A stretch of 64,000 bases of DNA from Blasia pusilla. Lineage: Eukaryota; Marchantiophyta; Marchantiopsida; Blasiales. Within the stretch, counting starts at the first letter, position 1. Every line of letters begins with the position of its first letter. This document shows, one piece after another, positions 1-13,034 of the stretch. The notes beneath the pieces were generated by a model. The model was given only the letters and a program-made list of their open reading frames with translations, ran no database searches and had not been told where the DNA came from. Both the position numbers and the translations under genes were made by a program. The stretch lies in contig CM114272.1 of NCBI GenBank assembly GCA_050084515.1, forward strand, positions 14,880,001 through 14,944,000. The letters are read 5' to 3'.

Positions 1-463
1 GGTGATACGGTAGTGACAATGAGAACCAGATGTTGTAGATGGTACGCATGAATTGCATGCTCGAGTTCAGGCTGAGGTGGAAGGGAATAAGTAACAGATT
101 GGTTGGACGGCACAACGTTTTCAATTTACTCCGCTGCCTCCGCTGCCGATGGAATTCTGAGAGCAGATTAAGCGCATCTTGATTTGAGATCTCAGGAACT
201 TCGTCTGCTGATGTGATATGGTCATGCATTGCTGGTCCGATCATGCGACCAATGCACCAATTTAGGAGCCTGATCCCGAAGTAATTGAAGGATTGGTCCT
301 CGTTTGTGAAAGGATGCCGCTACTTGTAAGCTATGGTTACCTTTGAACCGGACTCACTATGGAGATGGTCGGAGGTTGGATAGATCTACAGCTCAGGAGA
401 ACTGTTCACGTCCTAGATTGAGTTGCCGTAGATCATTACTCTTCACTCTTTTTTCCTTTGCAG
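1..463 (+). other. Upstream intron or 5' flank of the polyamine oxidase gene
   Basis: No exon of the expected FAD-binding N-terminus (GxGxxG, then ELGAxW) could be found here in any frame. A pyrimidine-rich stretch ending in CAG at 461-463 could be the acceptor for the first visible exon. I read the interval as an intron or diverged upstream sequence, with the missing exons outside the window. Confidence 0.4.
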
Positions 464-3407
464 AGGTTGTGATGAGGTCCATATCCGACCACAAGAGCCC
501 GAATTTCTGACATGTTGAATTCCTTGGGGATGCTGTCGAGGTTCGCCTCAACAGAGGTCCTTTACCGCCACAGGTCAAGGTTGAGGAGGAGCTGGGAGCT
601 GGAGAAGAATATGCGGCGTCTCTAGGTGAAACCTTGTCCAGTAATGGTGAGGACGATATCTCTGTTCTGACTGCGCAACGCCTGTATGGAAGGTGAGAAG
701 GTCGCATGTTTGGTTGCCAGCTTCTTTTCGCGTAATTAGTCTGCATCCATTGGGTGTGCGAGAGATTTTCCGACAGCGGCAAAGGGATAAGCATTTCCTC
801 TTTGATCACAAGACGCATGGAGAGCTCTCGCACGCAGTTCTTACCAGGAAATAGAAGAGCACAACTGTATCCTCCTGAAGTCCTTGGCAGGCTCATCCCG
901 GGCTGGCTCTTCTCAGTGAAGAATAATAGAATCCTGAGTTATTGGAATCACTGAGAATAATTGCTTTGTTATCCTTACAGTGTTGCATCCACTCCGGTGG
1001 AGATGGCCCTCGACTATCAGATGTGGGATGGAGAATTCGCAGGTTTGTAGGACTCGTACTAGCCTGTTTTTTCAGCAGATTGGTTCGGTCTTCAAGTAGC
1101 GAGTTCTGGAAGCTTTTGCGGTGTTACTAGATACGATTTATGGACAATTTGTTTGATAACCTGAAATATGGCATTCACCGCCAACAGAACCGCCAAGGGT
1201 GACCAGTTTGAAGAACACTGAGCCGCTCCCAACCTTCAAGAACTTCGGAGATGACAGTTACTTCGTGGCGGATCTCAGAGGCTACGCAACTATCGTTCAA
1301 CCTTTGATTTATTATCTGGAGGAAAAGGACGGCGCTGTCGTGGACTCCCGCTTGAATCTCAACAAGGTAATGCGTAGCACCTGCTCTACTCTCAAGAAGT
1401 AGCAAATGATTAGAACTACTTGGAAAGAGGAGATGGAGGCCTCAGGTTCTCATTTCTGGAAAGGAATGCTGTCGTGACGCACAGTTAGGAACTACAACAT
1501 GGGTCCGTCAATTTTCCACACTATGCAGGTTGTGAACAAGATCGAGTACTCAAGCACAGGTGTTAACGTGACCACGGAGGACGGTTCAGTATATACTGCA
1601 AAAGCGGCGATCGCAACTGTAAGCTTGGGCGTGTTGCAAAGCAGACTCATCAACTTTGAACCAGATCTGCCGGTAATTTTCCAACTCATAGAAAATTTGC
1701 TGTCCACCCTGTGACTTGCTCTGGAAATGCAAGTTTCGTGATCGTACAATTTGTAATTGCAGTTCTGGAAACTGGAAGCTATCTTCGAGTTCGATATGGC
1801 CATCTACACCAAAATCTTCTTGAAGTTCCCCAGGAAGTTTTGGCGTACAGGACCGGGCACCGAGTTCTTCCTGTATGCTGACGACAGTCGAGGTTACTTC
1901 CCAGTCTGGCAGGTCAGCTTCAGGACTGATCATTTTTTGAGAATTCGTGTTTCGCCCCTGGATGCGTGAGAACGTTTCTGTCAGTTGATGGCGTGAAAAT
2001 CGGCAACGACACCGCTCAGACTGCCGACCTCTAGTTTCCAGATATTAAGGATCACAATAGAATGCGTGCGGGAGGGATGGTCTGATCACTGTGATGTTTC
2101 ATTCCGTGCAGCATCTCGACACCCAGTATCCCGACTCCAACATCATCTTTGTAACGGTGACTGATGACGAGTCACGGAGAATTGAGCAGCAGTCCAACAA
2201 CGAAACTTTGCGGGAGGTCATGGCAGTCCTCAGGAGTATGTATGGTCCGGATATTCCAGAAGCTGAGGACATCTTCATTCCCAGATGGTGGAGTGATAAA
2301 TTCTTCCGGGGCTCGTTCTCCAACTGGCCTATTGGCGTTACTGGGCAGGAATTCGCTGAGCTTCAGGTAGATCTTGTAACACCCCGAGTACCACCAACTA
2401 TTACTTTAGCGAAAGACTAGCGGAACATGGACCAACATCAGGTATTAAGGTTATCAAGTACGCTATGGCGGATTCTCCCTTCTATCTAAATGCTAGAGCA
2501 CCTGTGTGGTCGTAATGTGCATTCTCAGAAATCATCTGATTATGATTCTGATAGAGCAGAATAGGGCTCCTCCTCTTGACGTTCTGGAGTGATTTCCTGA
2601 ACAAGTACATTCATCAATGAGACTCTTTGCTTGCAGGCTCCGATCGACCGTCTTTACTTCGCTGGAGAGCATACTAGCGCTCAGTACAATGGCTACATTC
2701 ACGGAGCTTACTTCACAGGTGACTTGAGCATTCAAAATCGAAATTATTGTTAGAATCACTGGAGAGTGGTGGTATTTGGTTTTGAGCGTCAGTACCGCTC
2801 CTATAAATCAATTGAATCATGCACCATATCCTACTCTGCAGGTAATGAAGCCAACACGTTTTCAAATATCGATAATGATGTATAACTGGGCCCTGCACAT
2901 TGTCAGGCATTGGTGGCAGAGGACTTGTAGTCTGCATCACATTCTCAGAGCTTGTGCATAATTATGAGTGCAGGCATAGATGCAGCAAACGCAGTAAGCA
3001 GGTGTTTGAAAACCGGCAAGTGCGAGACAGGTTCAACAAAGAAGAAGGATAAGAACATCGGGAAATCGACAACCTGCGCTGCACCCATTATGGAGGTACG
3101 TTGCGCCCCCTCCTATGACAAGACCTAAGGTCTAGTGTAATCGACCGTTTTGAATCGAACCTTCTAACGCTTCGATAGCTTCGCTTTGAAACTAGCCCTT
3201 GGATCTAGCTTCTTCATGGTGTGAGGCTTCAACCCTGGACATCTTTTGCTGGGTAACAAGGACCTTCCATGCTCCAAAGTAAGAGGAGTCGGTTCTCACC
3301 ATTTTGGACCATCTGTGTGATGTATGCAGGAATTAGAGGAACAGAGACGGCATTGGTTAAAGAAGGTTAGCAAACTTGAGGCTGCTCTCAGCTCCAAATG
3401 CACTTGA
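464..3407 (+). CDS. PAO: Polyamine oxidase (flavin amine oxidase), 3' exons, 5' incomplete
   Basis: FAD-dependent oxidase of spermidine/spermine, closest by eye to the maize apoplastic type. GT-AG exons with matching phases: 464 or 574-692, 981-1042, 1188-1366, 1529-1672, 1763-1912, 2112-2366, 2637-2718, 2974-3095, 3330-3407. Family blocks in order: [111 protein letters not shown] and the C-terminal flavin block [24 protein letters not shown]. The tail (2974-3407) is Lys/Thr-rich, then a short charged helix ending at TGA 3405-3407. The N-terminal dinucleotide-binding fold is missing from the window. One oddity: if the first exon starts at 464, TGA 508-510 is in frame. Starting at 574 (after CAG 571-573) avoids it. 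Identity is secure; whether the locus is functional is open. Confidence 0.88.
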
Positions 3408-4480
3408 TCTCTTCAGGAGGACAGTGTACCTTGAGATTACGTTTTATAGCCAGAGTATGCCGCCTAAAAGTCTGCCAGGCTGATCGCTTCTCAGCAATGT
3501 GCCTAGTAAGAATTGAAAGCGTGTACCTCCCAGCACCGCTCTTGACCGGCTTGCAAGCGATGTCTCCCGATAATTGGTTGCTCCAGCCCTGAGAGTTTTG
3601 CGGCCACTAGTAGTGCAGGCTCTCGATTGAACTAATGCAGCCTAGTGAAGCATAATTTTCTCGCAGAATGCGTGCTGAGACTACACTTTCTCGCTAGAAG
3701 TCTGCAAGGAAGAGCTAACCTTCGGTTCATTATGACGAGCGTTTTGAAGAATTGCACAGCACTGAGACACGTCAAAGATTTTCAGAGGAAGTGAACCGCC
3801 GTGGCCATTTCTGCTTTTTCCCTTGCTTGTTCGTGCGGTGAGATCTGTGAAGATTGAGTGAGTGGCCACTTTTGATCATCTTTCTTGAAACATCCAAGAA
3901 CGTCACTTATTCGCGGATGTCTACACAATCCATAGCGTCGCTTATCTACAGATTTCCACAATCCCTTTCAATAGATTCCCACTCATCTTCCGCCATATAT
4001 TTGCGTCGTGCGGATTGTCCGTGTTGGTGAATAACCTCCTGTGCATGAAGAAACGTTTGCTACATGCGAGCGTATGTAGCCAGCCAGCTAGGCCAGGAAG
4101 CTGTCTGTGTGGGCCGTGGGTATTCTGGAGACCATTTGTTGAGCGTTCAAAGAATACAAATTTCTGTCTGCGCGCATGTTTCAACGATCACATCGTAAAG
4201 CTGCTACCTCACAAGATCTGTGGTTCACGTACATGTCAACTTTAGCCGTCTCATGCTGAACTCTATCCTCGAGGGCGTTCAAACACACGGATGAAATCTT
4301 TGAAGGAAAACATGGTTTGCATGACGTGGATTCAGAATCACCCGTCAGAGAACCGAGCCTTCTCTCAGGTCCAAGGCACAAGAGAAGCACGAAGCGAAGA
4401 ACAATCTCGGACGTCGTCTTGCTGAGGTGAGTGATGGTGTTTGTTTGTTTCTAAGAGGCCCAAGTAAAAATGATAATTTA
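3408..4480. other. 3' flank of the PAO gene, no recognisable gene
   Basis: Short open frames exist on both strands (about 3942-4245) but show no family motif, splice context or codon pattern that I would call coding. It probably holds the PAO 3' UTR and intergenic DNA. Confidence 0.4.
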
Positions 4481-7400
4481 GGGAATTTTATGAGATAATT
4501 CTTATTTAATATTTTTGGCTTTCTCTCGAATTGTGAGATAACTCTTTTAAATTACATTTTATGGACGGGTTTATGCATAACAAGAATTCATGAAATGGCC
4601 CGAATAAAAGGTCGATCATGATGGAAAAGACTGCCAACACGACACTCCTTTAGGATCTTGTATGCTAGCTTGCATCATAGATATTACGATTGCCCCTATC
4701 AAATTGCCTCTTTGGTAGGACTTCATATGCTCCTTCTTCATTGTAGTCAATTTAACGTAGACCTACAAATCATCATCATTTCCATCGCTCTAGCCAAATT
4801 GCGAGGGAATAACAATGAAGCACACATTATGATGTTTTCTCCTCCATAACTCAACATCCCGGACTAACTAACTATCAATCGAGCCTCATCAATAGAAGAA
4901 ATCCCTTCATCATTACTACATCACCACTTGAAAAGTTCCTCGGACCCTCACAAGATATGACCTACAATCCTCACTTCTTATAGAGAAGAAACTCTCATTC
5001 ACCTGATTCTCGAGATCCCTTCTCCACGTGGAAGTTTAAACCATACAAGAGGAGTTTAGAAGAGGAGTGCATAAAGGACTCTAAGAGGGTTCAAATTTTT
5101 TTCAAGTAAACGACTTTAAGAGGGTGTGAATTTTTTTCTCACATGATTCTCAAGTAAACCATAAGCTTAGAAAATTAGTAATAATAATCTATATTATTAT
5201 TGGGAGTGCCTTTTCATTTTGCAAGTTCTTCTCTTCTTGACACTTGGCATTTTCAAGCAATGGGATCACTCGCCTTATGAGCCAATAGGATAGCTCCGAA
5301 TTTATTTTAAATGAAATTTGATGTTATAAGAAGTACTTGATATATTATGTGAGGTAATATAATCCCTTGTATATATATACTATATGATTATACTAGTGTT
5401 ACATATTAAAAGCCTCAAAAACCCTCCTCTCTTCCTTCTAAAACTCCCTCCTAATAGCTTAAATGTAAAATGTTCATGAAATGCAAAAGTTTCTTATTTT
5501 TCCTTCCACCTTTCCATGCACTTACACAAAGAAATAGATATAATTTAGTTTTAATTCAAAGGATTTATATGGAATGTATATACATATCTCATATATGATC
5601 CCAACATAGGGGAATTGGCACCTTTGGTTAATAGTATAGGTTACTTGTGAGAAAATGATGTTTTAAATGGAAATTAATATACATAACAAAGACAATATCA
5701 CCTTTTCACAATGAGTATATCTTGATGGCTCTTATTCCCAAACATGTTTCCCACAAAACTTCACTATTACCAATTACTAGCATTTTTTTGAATTTTTGAA
5801 TTGTGCTCACTCACTGTTAGTTATGATAGCTTCAAAAGTATCAAGAATAGTGCGGTAGTGAAGTGATTACTAAGTGTGCAGTGACTCTTCGAGCACAGTT
5901 GATAAAGCAAAGGTTTCACCAACATTGGATTTGGTCTTGAGTATAAGCATAAAAAATCATGACAACACGGCTATTTGTATGGCTTGTGATTTTTGGAAGG
6001 GAAGACAAGAGAGGGTGATATCAACCGCAGAGTCTCTCCTTCATGAGTACTTCTTGCCATAACTAATAATTTATGTGACTCTACTAAAATACAAGTTGGT
6101 GAGTCCCTCTTTGCACATGAACGGATTGAATGTTCTTGGGTAGCTTCTCGTGCACACTTAGAGCACCAGCATGAAGAGTTTTCCATATAATTTACATTCT
6201 ATATCTTAGAACTCTCCTCGATCAATGGGGATCCATCTCTGACCTCTCTTGAGGACAGGTCTAGGCTCTAGCTCCACCAACATCGATAAGTGGAAATGAT
6301 CAAAGTGAATATCCCCTCGACCTCAATCTATAAATGGAATTCCTTGTCTTGTCGCTCCTAATCAATAGACAGAAAAAATTGAGAGTAAGAGAAAAAAACT
6401 ACAAGAGACCAAAACTACCATATGACTATGGCAGGAAACATTGAGGTTCACTAGAGTGCAAAACTCAACCCAAACTTACCAATGTACTTACGATTCTGCA
6501 ATCCACTACAGATATTAGAGTAGAGTCATGTATGTCAAATAACTATCCATTATCTACATGATGTCTTATATAATGTTATTATCGTAACTAGTATAATGTC
6601 TGCATTTTCATTCGGATCCGTGGAAGATCCTCAAACATGGGAGCACTAAGAAGATTCATACATAGGGATGGCGCTTGGCACATTGGCATTGCTACACATC
6701 ATTAAGTGCAAAGCATTAATTGGGTCCTGATTAGAAGCAATATGAGCACAAATTCAACTCCAATCAAAAGCAGTGGGTGATGCTTACAAGGTTCAATCAA
6801 TGCGGTCTTGAGGGGCACAAATCGACAACCTTTTTCCTTCCTCTATCCTCTCCCACCTCTCTCTATCACCAACATCAAACCAAGAAGATCGATGAAGCTA
6901 AGAAGAAAAAAGAATCATAAATGCACCTCAACTTGATGTGCAAAAATGTGCATGGATGGAGTAACATTACATGATAAAAATCACTTGGATTACTTAACTA
7001 AAAACACACTTTCTCACCAAATTTATCCACGAGCAATTTGTGTGTATTTAAAAATAGCCTCAATGTCTTTACAACAACCTCAACTTCATGCCTTCAACTC
7101 CTCCCATTGTTTTTCTATTTCACTTCCATGTCTCAAAGAAGTTTATTTACTTGCCAAAGTGCTTACTAGCTACCTATCAAAGCATTAGGGTACCTTATGT
7201 GATAGCATTGTCACATTTTTATGGATGTAAGGCACAAAACCAAGGTTAGAAGGGAAAGTTTTGTGGAAGTTGAAGAACCTCCACTCTTAGAAGGACAAAT
7301 TTCCCTCATTTTGTGGAGGTTCCACTAAAGACATAGGAATTGGCCTGCATGATTGAAAGCCACAAACTCACCAAATACTTTCGAAAACAGTTCTATAAGA

Positions 7401-9283
7401 GTAAAAGCTTCACTTCTTATAGAACTTTCTCATGGACTATTTGAGAAAGGGTTTAGGCTCAGGTTTAGCATGCAAAAAAATGATTTTTTACTCAAAAAAT
7501 CTACTAAAAATATGTCCCTTTATGTTTGTTGCCATCACATACGATTTTAAGATAAACCTCCACTAATGAAAAATAAATTAATCACATCTGTCATAGCATC
7601 TATATTTATGTGGGCAAGTGATAGAAAGAAAAGTGATATACTTTGAGCTAGTACTTGAGTTTCATGACTTTTTTACATCTAAATTATGAGGAGGACCGGA
7701 TGGCATTTCCTCTTTAATATGGAGATTTAAATTTGGAAATTTAATTAGCATATAATGGGAAAATTAAAAAGGAGGGAAGTGGAAGGATGGAGATAGCAAT
7801 TCTTTAAAAAACAAATCTTAAGAGAAGACCTACATATTTGTGGTTATCCTTATCATCATTGATTAAGAATTAGGTTAAGGGAAGGCGATGAGATTTTCTT
7901 TTTTAAGTTTGGGGGTTGGATTTTTATTAAATAAGGGGAGCTTCTCTAAAAGTAGGAGTTGGGAGTGTGGGGTTTTCAAAATGAAAAAAAAGAAAGTCAT
8001 AGAGAAGTTAAAGAGAGTGCATAAAGGATATGAATTTATGAATTGGTAAAGGACTGGAGGTTTCTTAATCTATATCATTATGGCAAAGTACATACACAGT
8101 TGTAAGAAAAATAAATATATCTTAAAATTTTCTCAAAAGTGTACATATTCAATGGAAAAGAGATTATGGGTGGAAGATTTAAAGAAAAAAGAAAAATTTA
8201 GAATGGTATGTTTTTTAAGAGAAGACATGCACAAGACAACACGACTTTCTATTCCATTTTAAAGTTTCCTCTCTTTTCAAATATTATCTTCATAACATCT
8301 AACCGCCCTTCTTTCAATTTATTCACTAATGATGATGAAATTATTAAATGTTCCATTTAATTCTAACCACATGAAATTTTATAGGCCTTGTGTAGGGGTA
8401 TATTTTTTTCCCATAGCGATAAGGTCACAATTATGATTTTAAAATGTTAAAATTTATTATTTAACTAATAATTATACCAATTGAAAGAAACATCATTCTC
8501 TTTCCATGAATTACAACCATGTTACATAACCTAACATAAGCACGTTTAGGGAACATGTTTGTTATCTACCATGATCCTTGATTCTTAAGTTTTGGTATTA
8601 TGGTATACGAAACCCTTAATTGATTCACATGCCTTAATGATTCATCTTAATTTTTTGTCAAGGAAGGCCATATTCTGCCCACCTTTTCTCTTCAAAACAA
8701 CTAATTATGCAAGTTTGTATGTTTTGTAACGAAAAGAACTAAATTCTGAACCTTTTTTGCCACATTCACATCATGTTACTCTTGATGGGACGATTCACTA
8801 TTTTGGGTTGGACGGACTCAACCACTAGCTAGGGGAAAATTACATGGTCTCTGATATGATATTGTATATATTTATGTGATGTCTTACGTGTTGTGGTAGT
8901 TTTTAGTCTATGTGTGTGTATATGTGACATTGATGTATGTCGTATGGCTATGTGGTGCACACAACAATTCTCATCATAGTTGTACTTGAGTGGGATTAGA
9001 AAGTGTGTCATGGTAAAGGGGCAATGTAAACATGTACTTGGGGGTAGAAAGACCTAATGTGACGTTTTGAACGCCTTTGGTGACCCTTTAGGAGCTTTCT
9101 CAAAAACAATTCTAAAGGCTTGTGAGATATTTCCTATGCTAAAAACTTAGCATATATTACTAGGGGCTTTAATGCATCCCAAAATGATTTGTACTAGGAT
9201 ATCATAATTCAAGAAAATTAAATTATATCCATCGAAGGAATAGCTGACCATGAGATATTTCTTAGTTTTCTTGAATATATCAC
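4481..9283. other. AT-rich intergenic DNA, no gene seen
   Basis: Long A/T runs, short stop-rich frames and no transposase, RT or plant gene motif. I see no tRNA or rRNA. The block may hold old transposon debris. Confidence 0.5.
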
Positions 9284-9752
9284 ATCTTAGTTTACCAACA
9301 TGTAGAGTTCTATCGCGTCGATGGCATAGCGAGTCAGCAGACTATTGGATGTAGCTTCGTTTTGAGGTGTCAATTAAAGTTATCGTCAGGTTTGTTGTGT
9401 CAGGAACGTCGTTGTGGACGATTTCTATTTTTGGTCATTATCAGGGATGACGTGCTAAGTAGATCAAGGGCCAATCGATAACATATGCACGTACGTTACC
9501 GGTGGGTTGGCTATTTTTAGGGGAAGAGCCTTTTGGCTCTTCCCAAGGCTGTATAAGGGATAGAGATGGCTTTCCCAAGCCATCTTTCTCATGTTGGGCC
9601 GTTGGAGCATCTCTCTTGCTGGTGTGTGAGGTAGGAATGAGGATGCTAGCGTCCGGATTTCCTCATAGCGGAAGGTAGACGAGGCTGAATATGCCGATGT
9701 AGATTCATGAATGCAATTTTAGGCTCAGCATGCCACTTTTACTTTGATTTTT
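9284..9752 (+). repeat. LTR-like block of gypsy element A
   Basis: Shares long stretches with the 3' LTR of element C. Both include the segment around GAGCCTTTTGGCTCTT, the AAGCCATCTTTCTCATGTTG segment and TGTAGATTCATGA. The hAT insertion that interrupts the copy at 45.26-45.59 kb is absent here, so this is the uninterrupted form. Confidence 0.7.
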
Positions 9753-10207
9753 ACATGAGAAAGATGCGAGGGGATAGGGGGAATTCATTGTTTGGAGATA
9801 GGTAAGCGAGTTGCCTCAGTGGGGAGCCCTTGGAGACATTAGTTGGAATTTTTTTGTCGTTGTTTCATTTGGAAGGCCGTGCGTGGAAGTGTTGTTGGTA
9901 ATTTTTTCTCATATTTCATTGTTGCGGGTTGATGGGGGACAGCAAGTGAGTGTGGCACTGGGTATTGCTGCAGACGGTTGCGAGTGAGTAATAGGAAAGA
10001 TCCGGAAACATAGAGAGAATTTTAGGTCTTGGAGTTGGTAGGGGGTTTGTTTAGTAAACTAGCTAGGACTAGGTTACAAGAAGCTTACTTTAATCATAGG
10101 CAAGAGAGTCACAAGGGAGAACGTAGGCAAAGGGCGAGGTAGAGAGGAGGCGTGGTCAACCAAACCAAAAGAGTGACTTAGTTAAACGAGGGATCCATCC
10201 ACTGCAT

Positions 10208-10338
10208 CACGGGCTAGGTCAAGTGTGTGATATCTGTGCGGGCGCGGGCACCTACGGCCTGCACTCGAGCCCGGGTCTATGCGGCAGGCTCTAGGCGGCC
10301 GGGGCATGTTCAGACTTGTCCATTTCCATGCAACCTTG
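10208..10338. mobile_element. Possible hAT-like terminal fragment
   Basis: A GC-rich block ending in CATGCAACCTTG. This resembles the right ends of the hAT elements at 13.0-14.2 and 45.26-45.59 kb, including the nearby TTGTCCA. I could not find the partner end or a target duplication, so it may be a fragment or chance similarity. Confidence 0.3.
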
Positions 10339-11065
10339 GACTACATGGTTAGGGGATGACAAGGTCGAGAGGCTTGTGGCTTGCCTTGGATTTTCAGAGT
10401 TGAGATTTTCCGACGACCTTCATAATCCATTGGCAGTGGTTGTTTGTTGTGGACTACAAGCGAGATAGGTTATCCACACCGATATTGTGATAGAGTATTA
10501 GTGATGGAGACCTATGCGTCGATGTTGACAGGTAGTCTGCATATGTTGATGAAAGGTTTGACGTGCTACTCGAGGAGATTGTCGTGTCATGGAGGTTGCA
10601 ACAGCACATGGAGGAGTCAATGTTGACGTACAGAAGATTGATGGCGGGCATGTTCAAGTTACCCATTCGAGTCCCTTTTTTTGCACTTGTCTCGCGTCAT
10701 TGAGGGTGTTGGGTATTGGGAAGTAGCTGGTGCTAGATGGATATAGCGATGGTAACGAGAGTAGACTCCTTGCATGTATAATAGGTTTGTGGATATACGA
10801 CGGTGCCAAGTAGGTGTTGCGTGTTTGACCCGAGAGAGTGTCAGCAGCTTATGTGAGCTAGTCGGGAGGCTCAGGATGAGCTTGAGTGATGAATGTGCGT
10901 GAGGTCGAGTGTGTCCTCACAGGATTATTATTAGCATAGGTGAGATAGTGAGGAGTGTGGGAGACTCTCGGTGAGTGTGAGTGCTTGAGTGGGTGAGACA
11001 AGGTTGTCACCACACTGTTCTTCCAGGGTTGAGAAGAATAGGGTAGTTCGAGAAGTAGTGATGGT

Positions 11066-11935
11066 GTGACACAGAGTAGAGTGAGATACCGAGGGATTTT
11101 GAGTAAGGAGCTACCTCGACTTCCATCCTTAGCTCGATCTTCATCATTAAACAATGGGCCTGGTGACGAGATCGCAGTCAGGGATAGTGTCACATCAAGG
11201 GAGATGGACAACATGGGCCATCAAGGCATGGATTGTTTCTCTAGTGTCGTAGGCACCATCGACTTAGATGATATCATCCAGGAGTTCAACACATGGTGCG
11301 ACTTTCAGGAGATTCGAGCCCCTACAAGGTTCAACCCTTTTATGGTGTGGAAGGGTTTGTTCCAACATCTAGAGTGTCCTCCAATGGATAACTACATGGA
11401 GTTATGATCTTTACACTCAGTAGAGATCGATTCAAAGAGGATGTATTGGGCTCTAAGGTATATATCCACTAGTTGCCGCGACGCATATGATAGTGAGAAT
11501 GGAGAGACCTAAACCATCAGCACGAGGACTAGATGGAGAGGATGGCAATGAGGAGGGTGAGGTGGCATAGACCTATGGTGCTAGAGCACCACCCAATTTC
11601 AGTCCAACAGTGGATTTCTTGCGATTGTTGGGAAGGAGCTTTCATGGCATACAAACCGATAAGCTGAAGAGTCTACAGGATTTTCAGTGGAAATTGGGTG
11701 AGAGTCTAAGGGAGGCATTGACGCACATACGTAGACTCATCATTGTGACAAATGGATTAACTGAGGCGTAGTCAGTTTAGTATTGGTACAGGGTTCTCGA
11801 CCAAGAAATACGGAGGAGAGTCCAAGATACGATGTTGCTTCACACGGCGAAGCCCACACTGAAGGTGGTCTTCGAGTTGTCTAAGCGGATTGAGCTCAAT
11901 ATGAATGAGGAACATGTGGTGACCACATAATTTTC
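11066..11935 (+). pseudogene. gag remnant of gypsy element A
   Basis: Readable capsid-like pieces: GTIDLDDIIQEFNTWCDFQE, FNPFMVWKGLFQHLE and PMDNYMEL, then after several stops SLQDFQ, GESLREALTHIRRLI and TLKVVFELSKRIELNM. The same blocks occur in order in elements B and C, so the assignment rests on three-way similarity. Multiple stops and frameshifts make it non-functional. Confidence 0.7.
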
Positions 11936-12370
11936 CATAGAGTTGACAGGTCCACAAGTTACACTAACCCCAAAGGCGCCCCAACATGTACTAGTACCAT
12001 GGGAGTGGGCCGGTGTCACAAGAGTAGGGTGGGTATTGAGAGCCGATGAGGCAACGGTCCATATTGACCTACGTTGCCCAACAAGGATTGGAGATGGCCA
12101 ATTGGACTTGAAGTGGGCTCCATAGGCAGAGGGATTGTCCATAACATGGTAGAGGGCCAAGGGCGCTTCCCATTGCTCAAGAGCCACCTCGGAAGGCCCC
12201 ACCACAGTTATAGTGTGACAATTTCCATCATTATGGTCACGATAGAGATAGGTGTTTTGACCTTTTCCAAGAGGCACGACCAGAGGTAGGCCAAGGGCTT
12301 GGGGGATGTCATCTTGGGGCAAGTGAAGGAGTTTTTGGTCGCAGGTGTCGTGATCATACGTGGATGGGGC

Positions 12371-13026
12371 TAATTTGGTAGTAATATGTTCCCTTTTAAT
12401 GCTTAAGAGGTTCAAAACAACAAATTTATAATTTACAAACACTATATGAAGAAAACTAATTGAAGCTATCACGCCCTTTGGATAGAAAACCTAAGGTTAG
12501 GGAAGTTGAAATGGCTATGGCCACCAAATCGCTGAAATCAGAGCCACAAAGAGAAAATTTATCCCTTTATTTGTGCATAGACTCTAAGTAAAAGAAGTCA
12601 CATACCACCTTACTATATTTGAATTGTAGCGATGTGTTTATGTTCGATGATTTTAGCGATATCGATTGTATGCACATTCTTAAGATATGTGGATATATGT
12701 GTCATTTTGTGAAGATCTATGTCCAACTTCAATATCAAATCGTAGAGGGTCAGATTATCACGATCAGAGAAGGAGATCAACAAGAGGTTTAAACTTCCAA
12801 ATATGGTATGCTTGATATACTAAGGTATGTATATAAAAACAAGTTCCCCCTTCATTTATATTGAAAGAAACATGTTCTAGTCCATGTGATTTACACCATC
12901 GTTAAAACATATTTACTTCCATGTTTTGTAGTTTAGTATCAATAAATGTCCTTCCATTCCTCCCCTCATTCATTTACTTCTTTTCTTATTAACTCGATGT
13001 GGGGATGATGATACCACAAAGAACTG
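12371..13026. other. Spacer between gypsy A and a hAT element, no gene seen
   Basis: AT-rich DNA without recognisable protein motifs. It ends at the target-site duplication of the hAT-type element. Confidence 0.4.
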
Positions 13027-13034
13027 CTCATGTC

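Larger units (their letters stand above)
9284..12370 (+). mobile_element. Gypsy element A, 5' LTR plus gag remnant, 3' truncated
   Basis: Begins with an LTR-like block (9284-9752) matching 45.15-45.98 kb. The leader and gag then run parallel to element C (10.58-12.3 kb against 41.56-43.3 kb). No protease, RT or integrase is readable after gag, and recognisable homology ends near 12.37 kb. I infer a deletion derivative of the same gypsy lineage as elements B and C. Confidence 0.7.

Noticed and set aside
393-896. 167-codon minus-strand frame over the PAO 5' region
   Set aside because: It overlaps the PAO exon on the opposite strand and has no family motif; a shadow frame.
3942-4245. Opposing frames of 76-80 codons downstream of PAO
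   Set aside because: No motif, no splice context; antisense overlap suggests chance.
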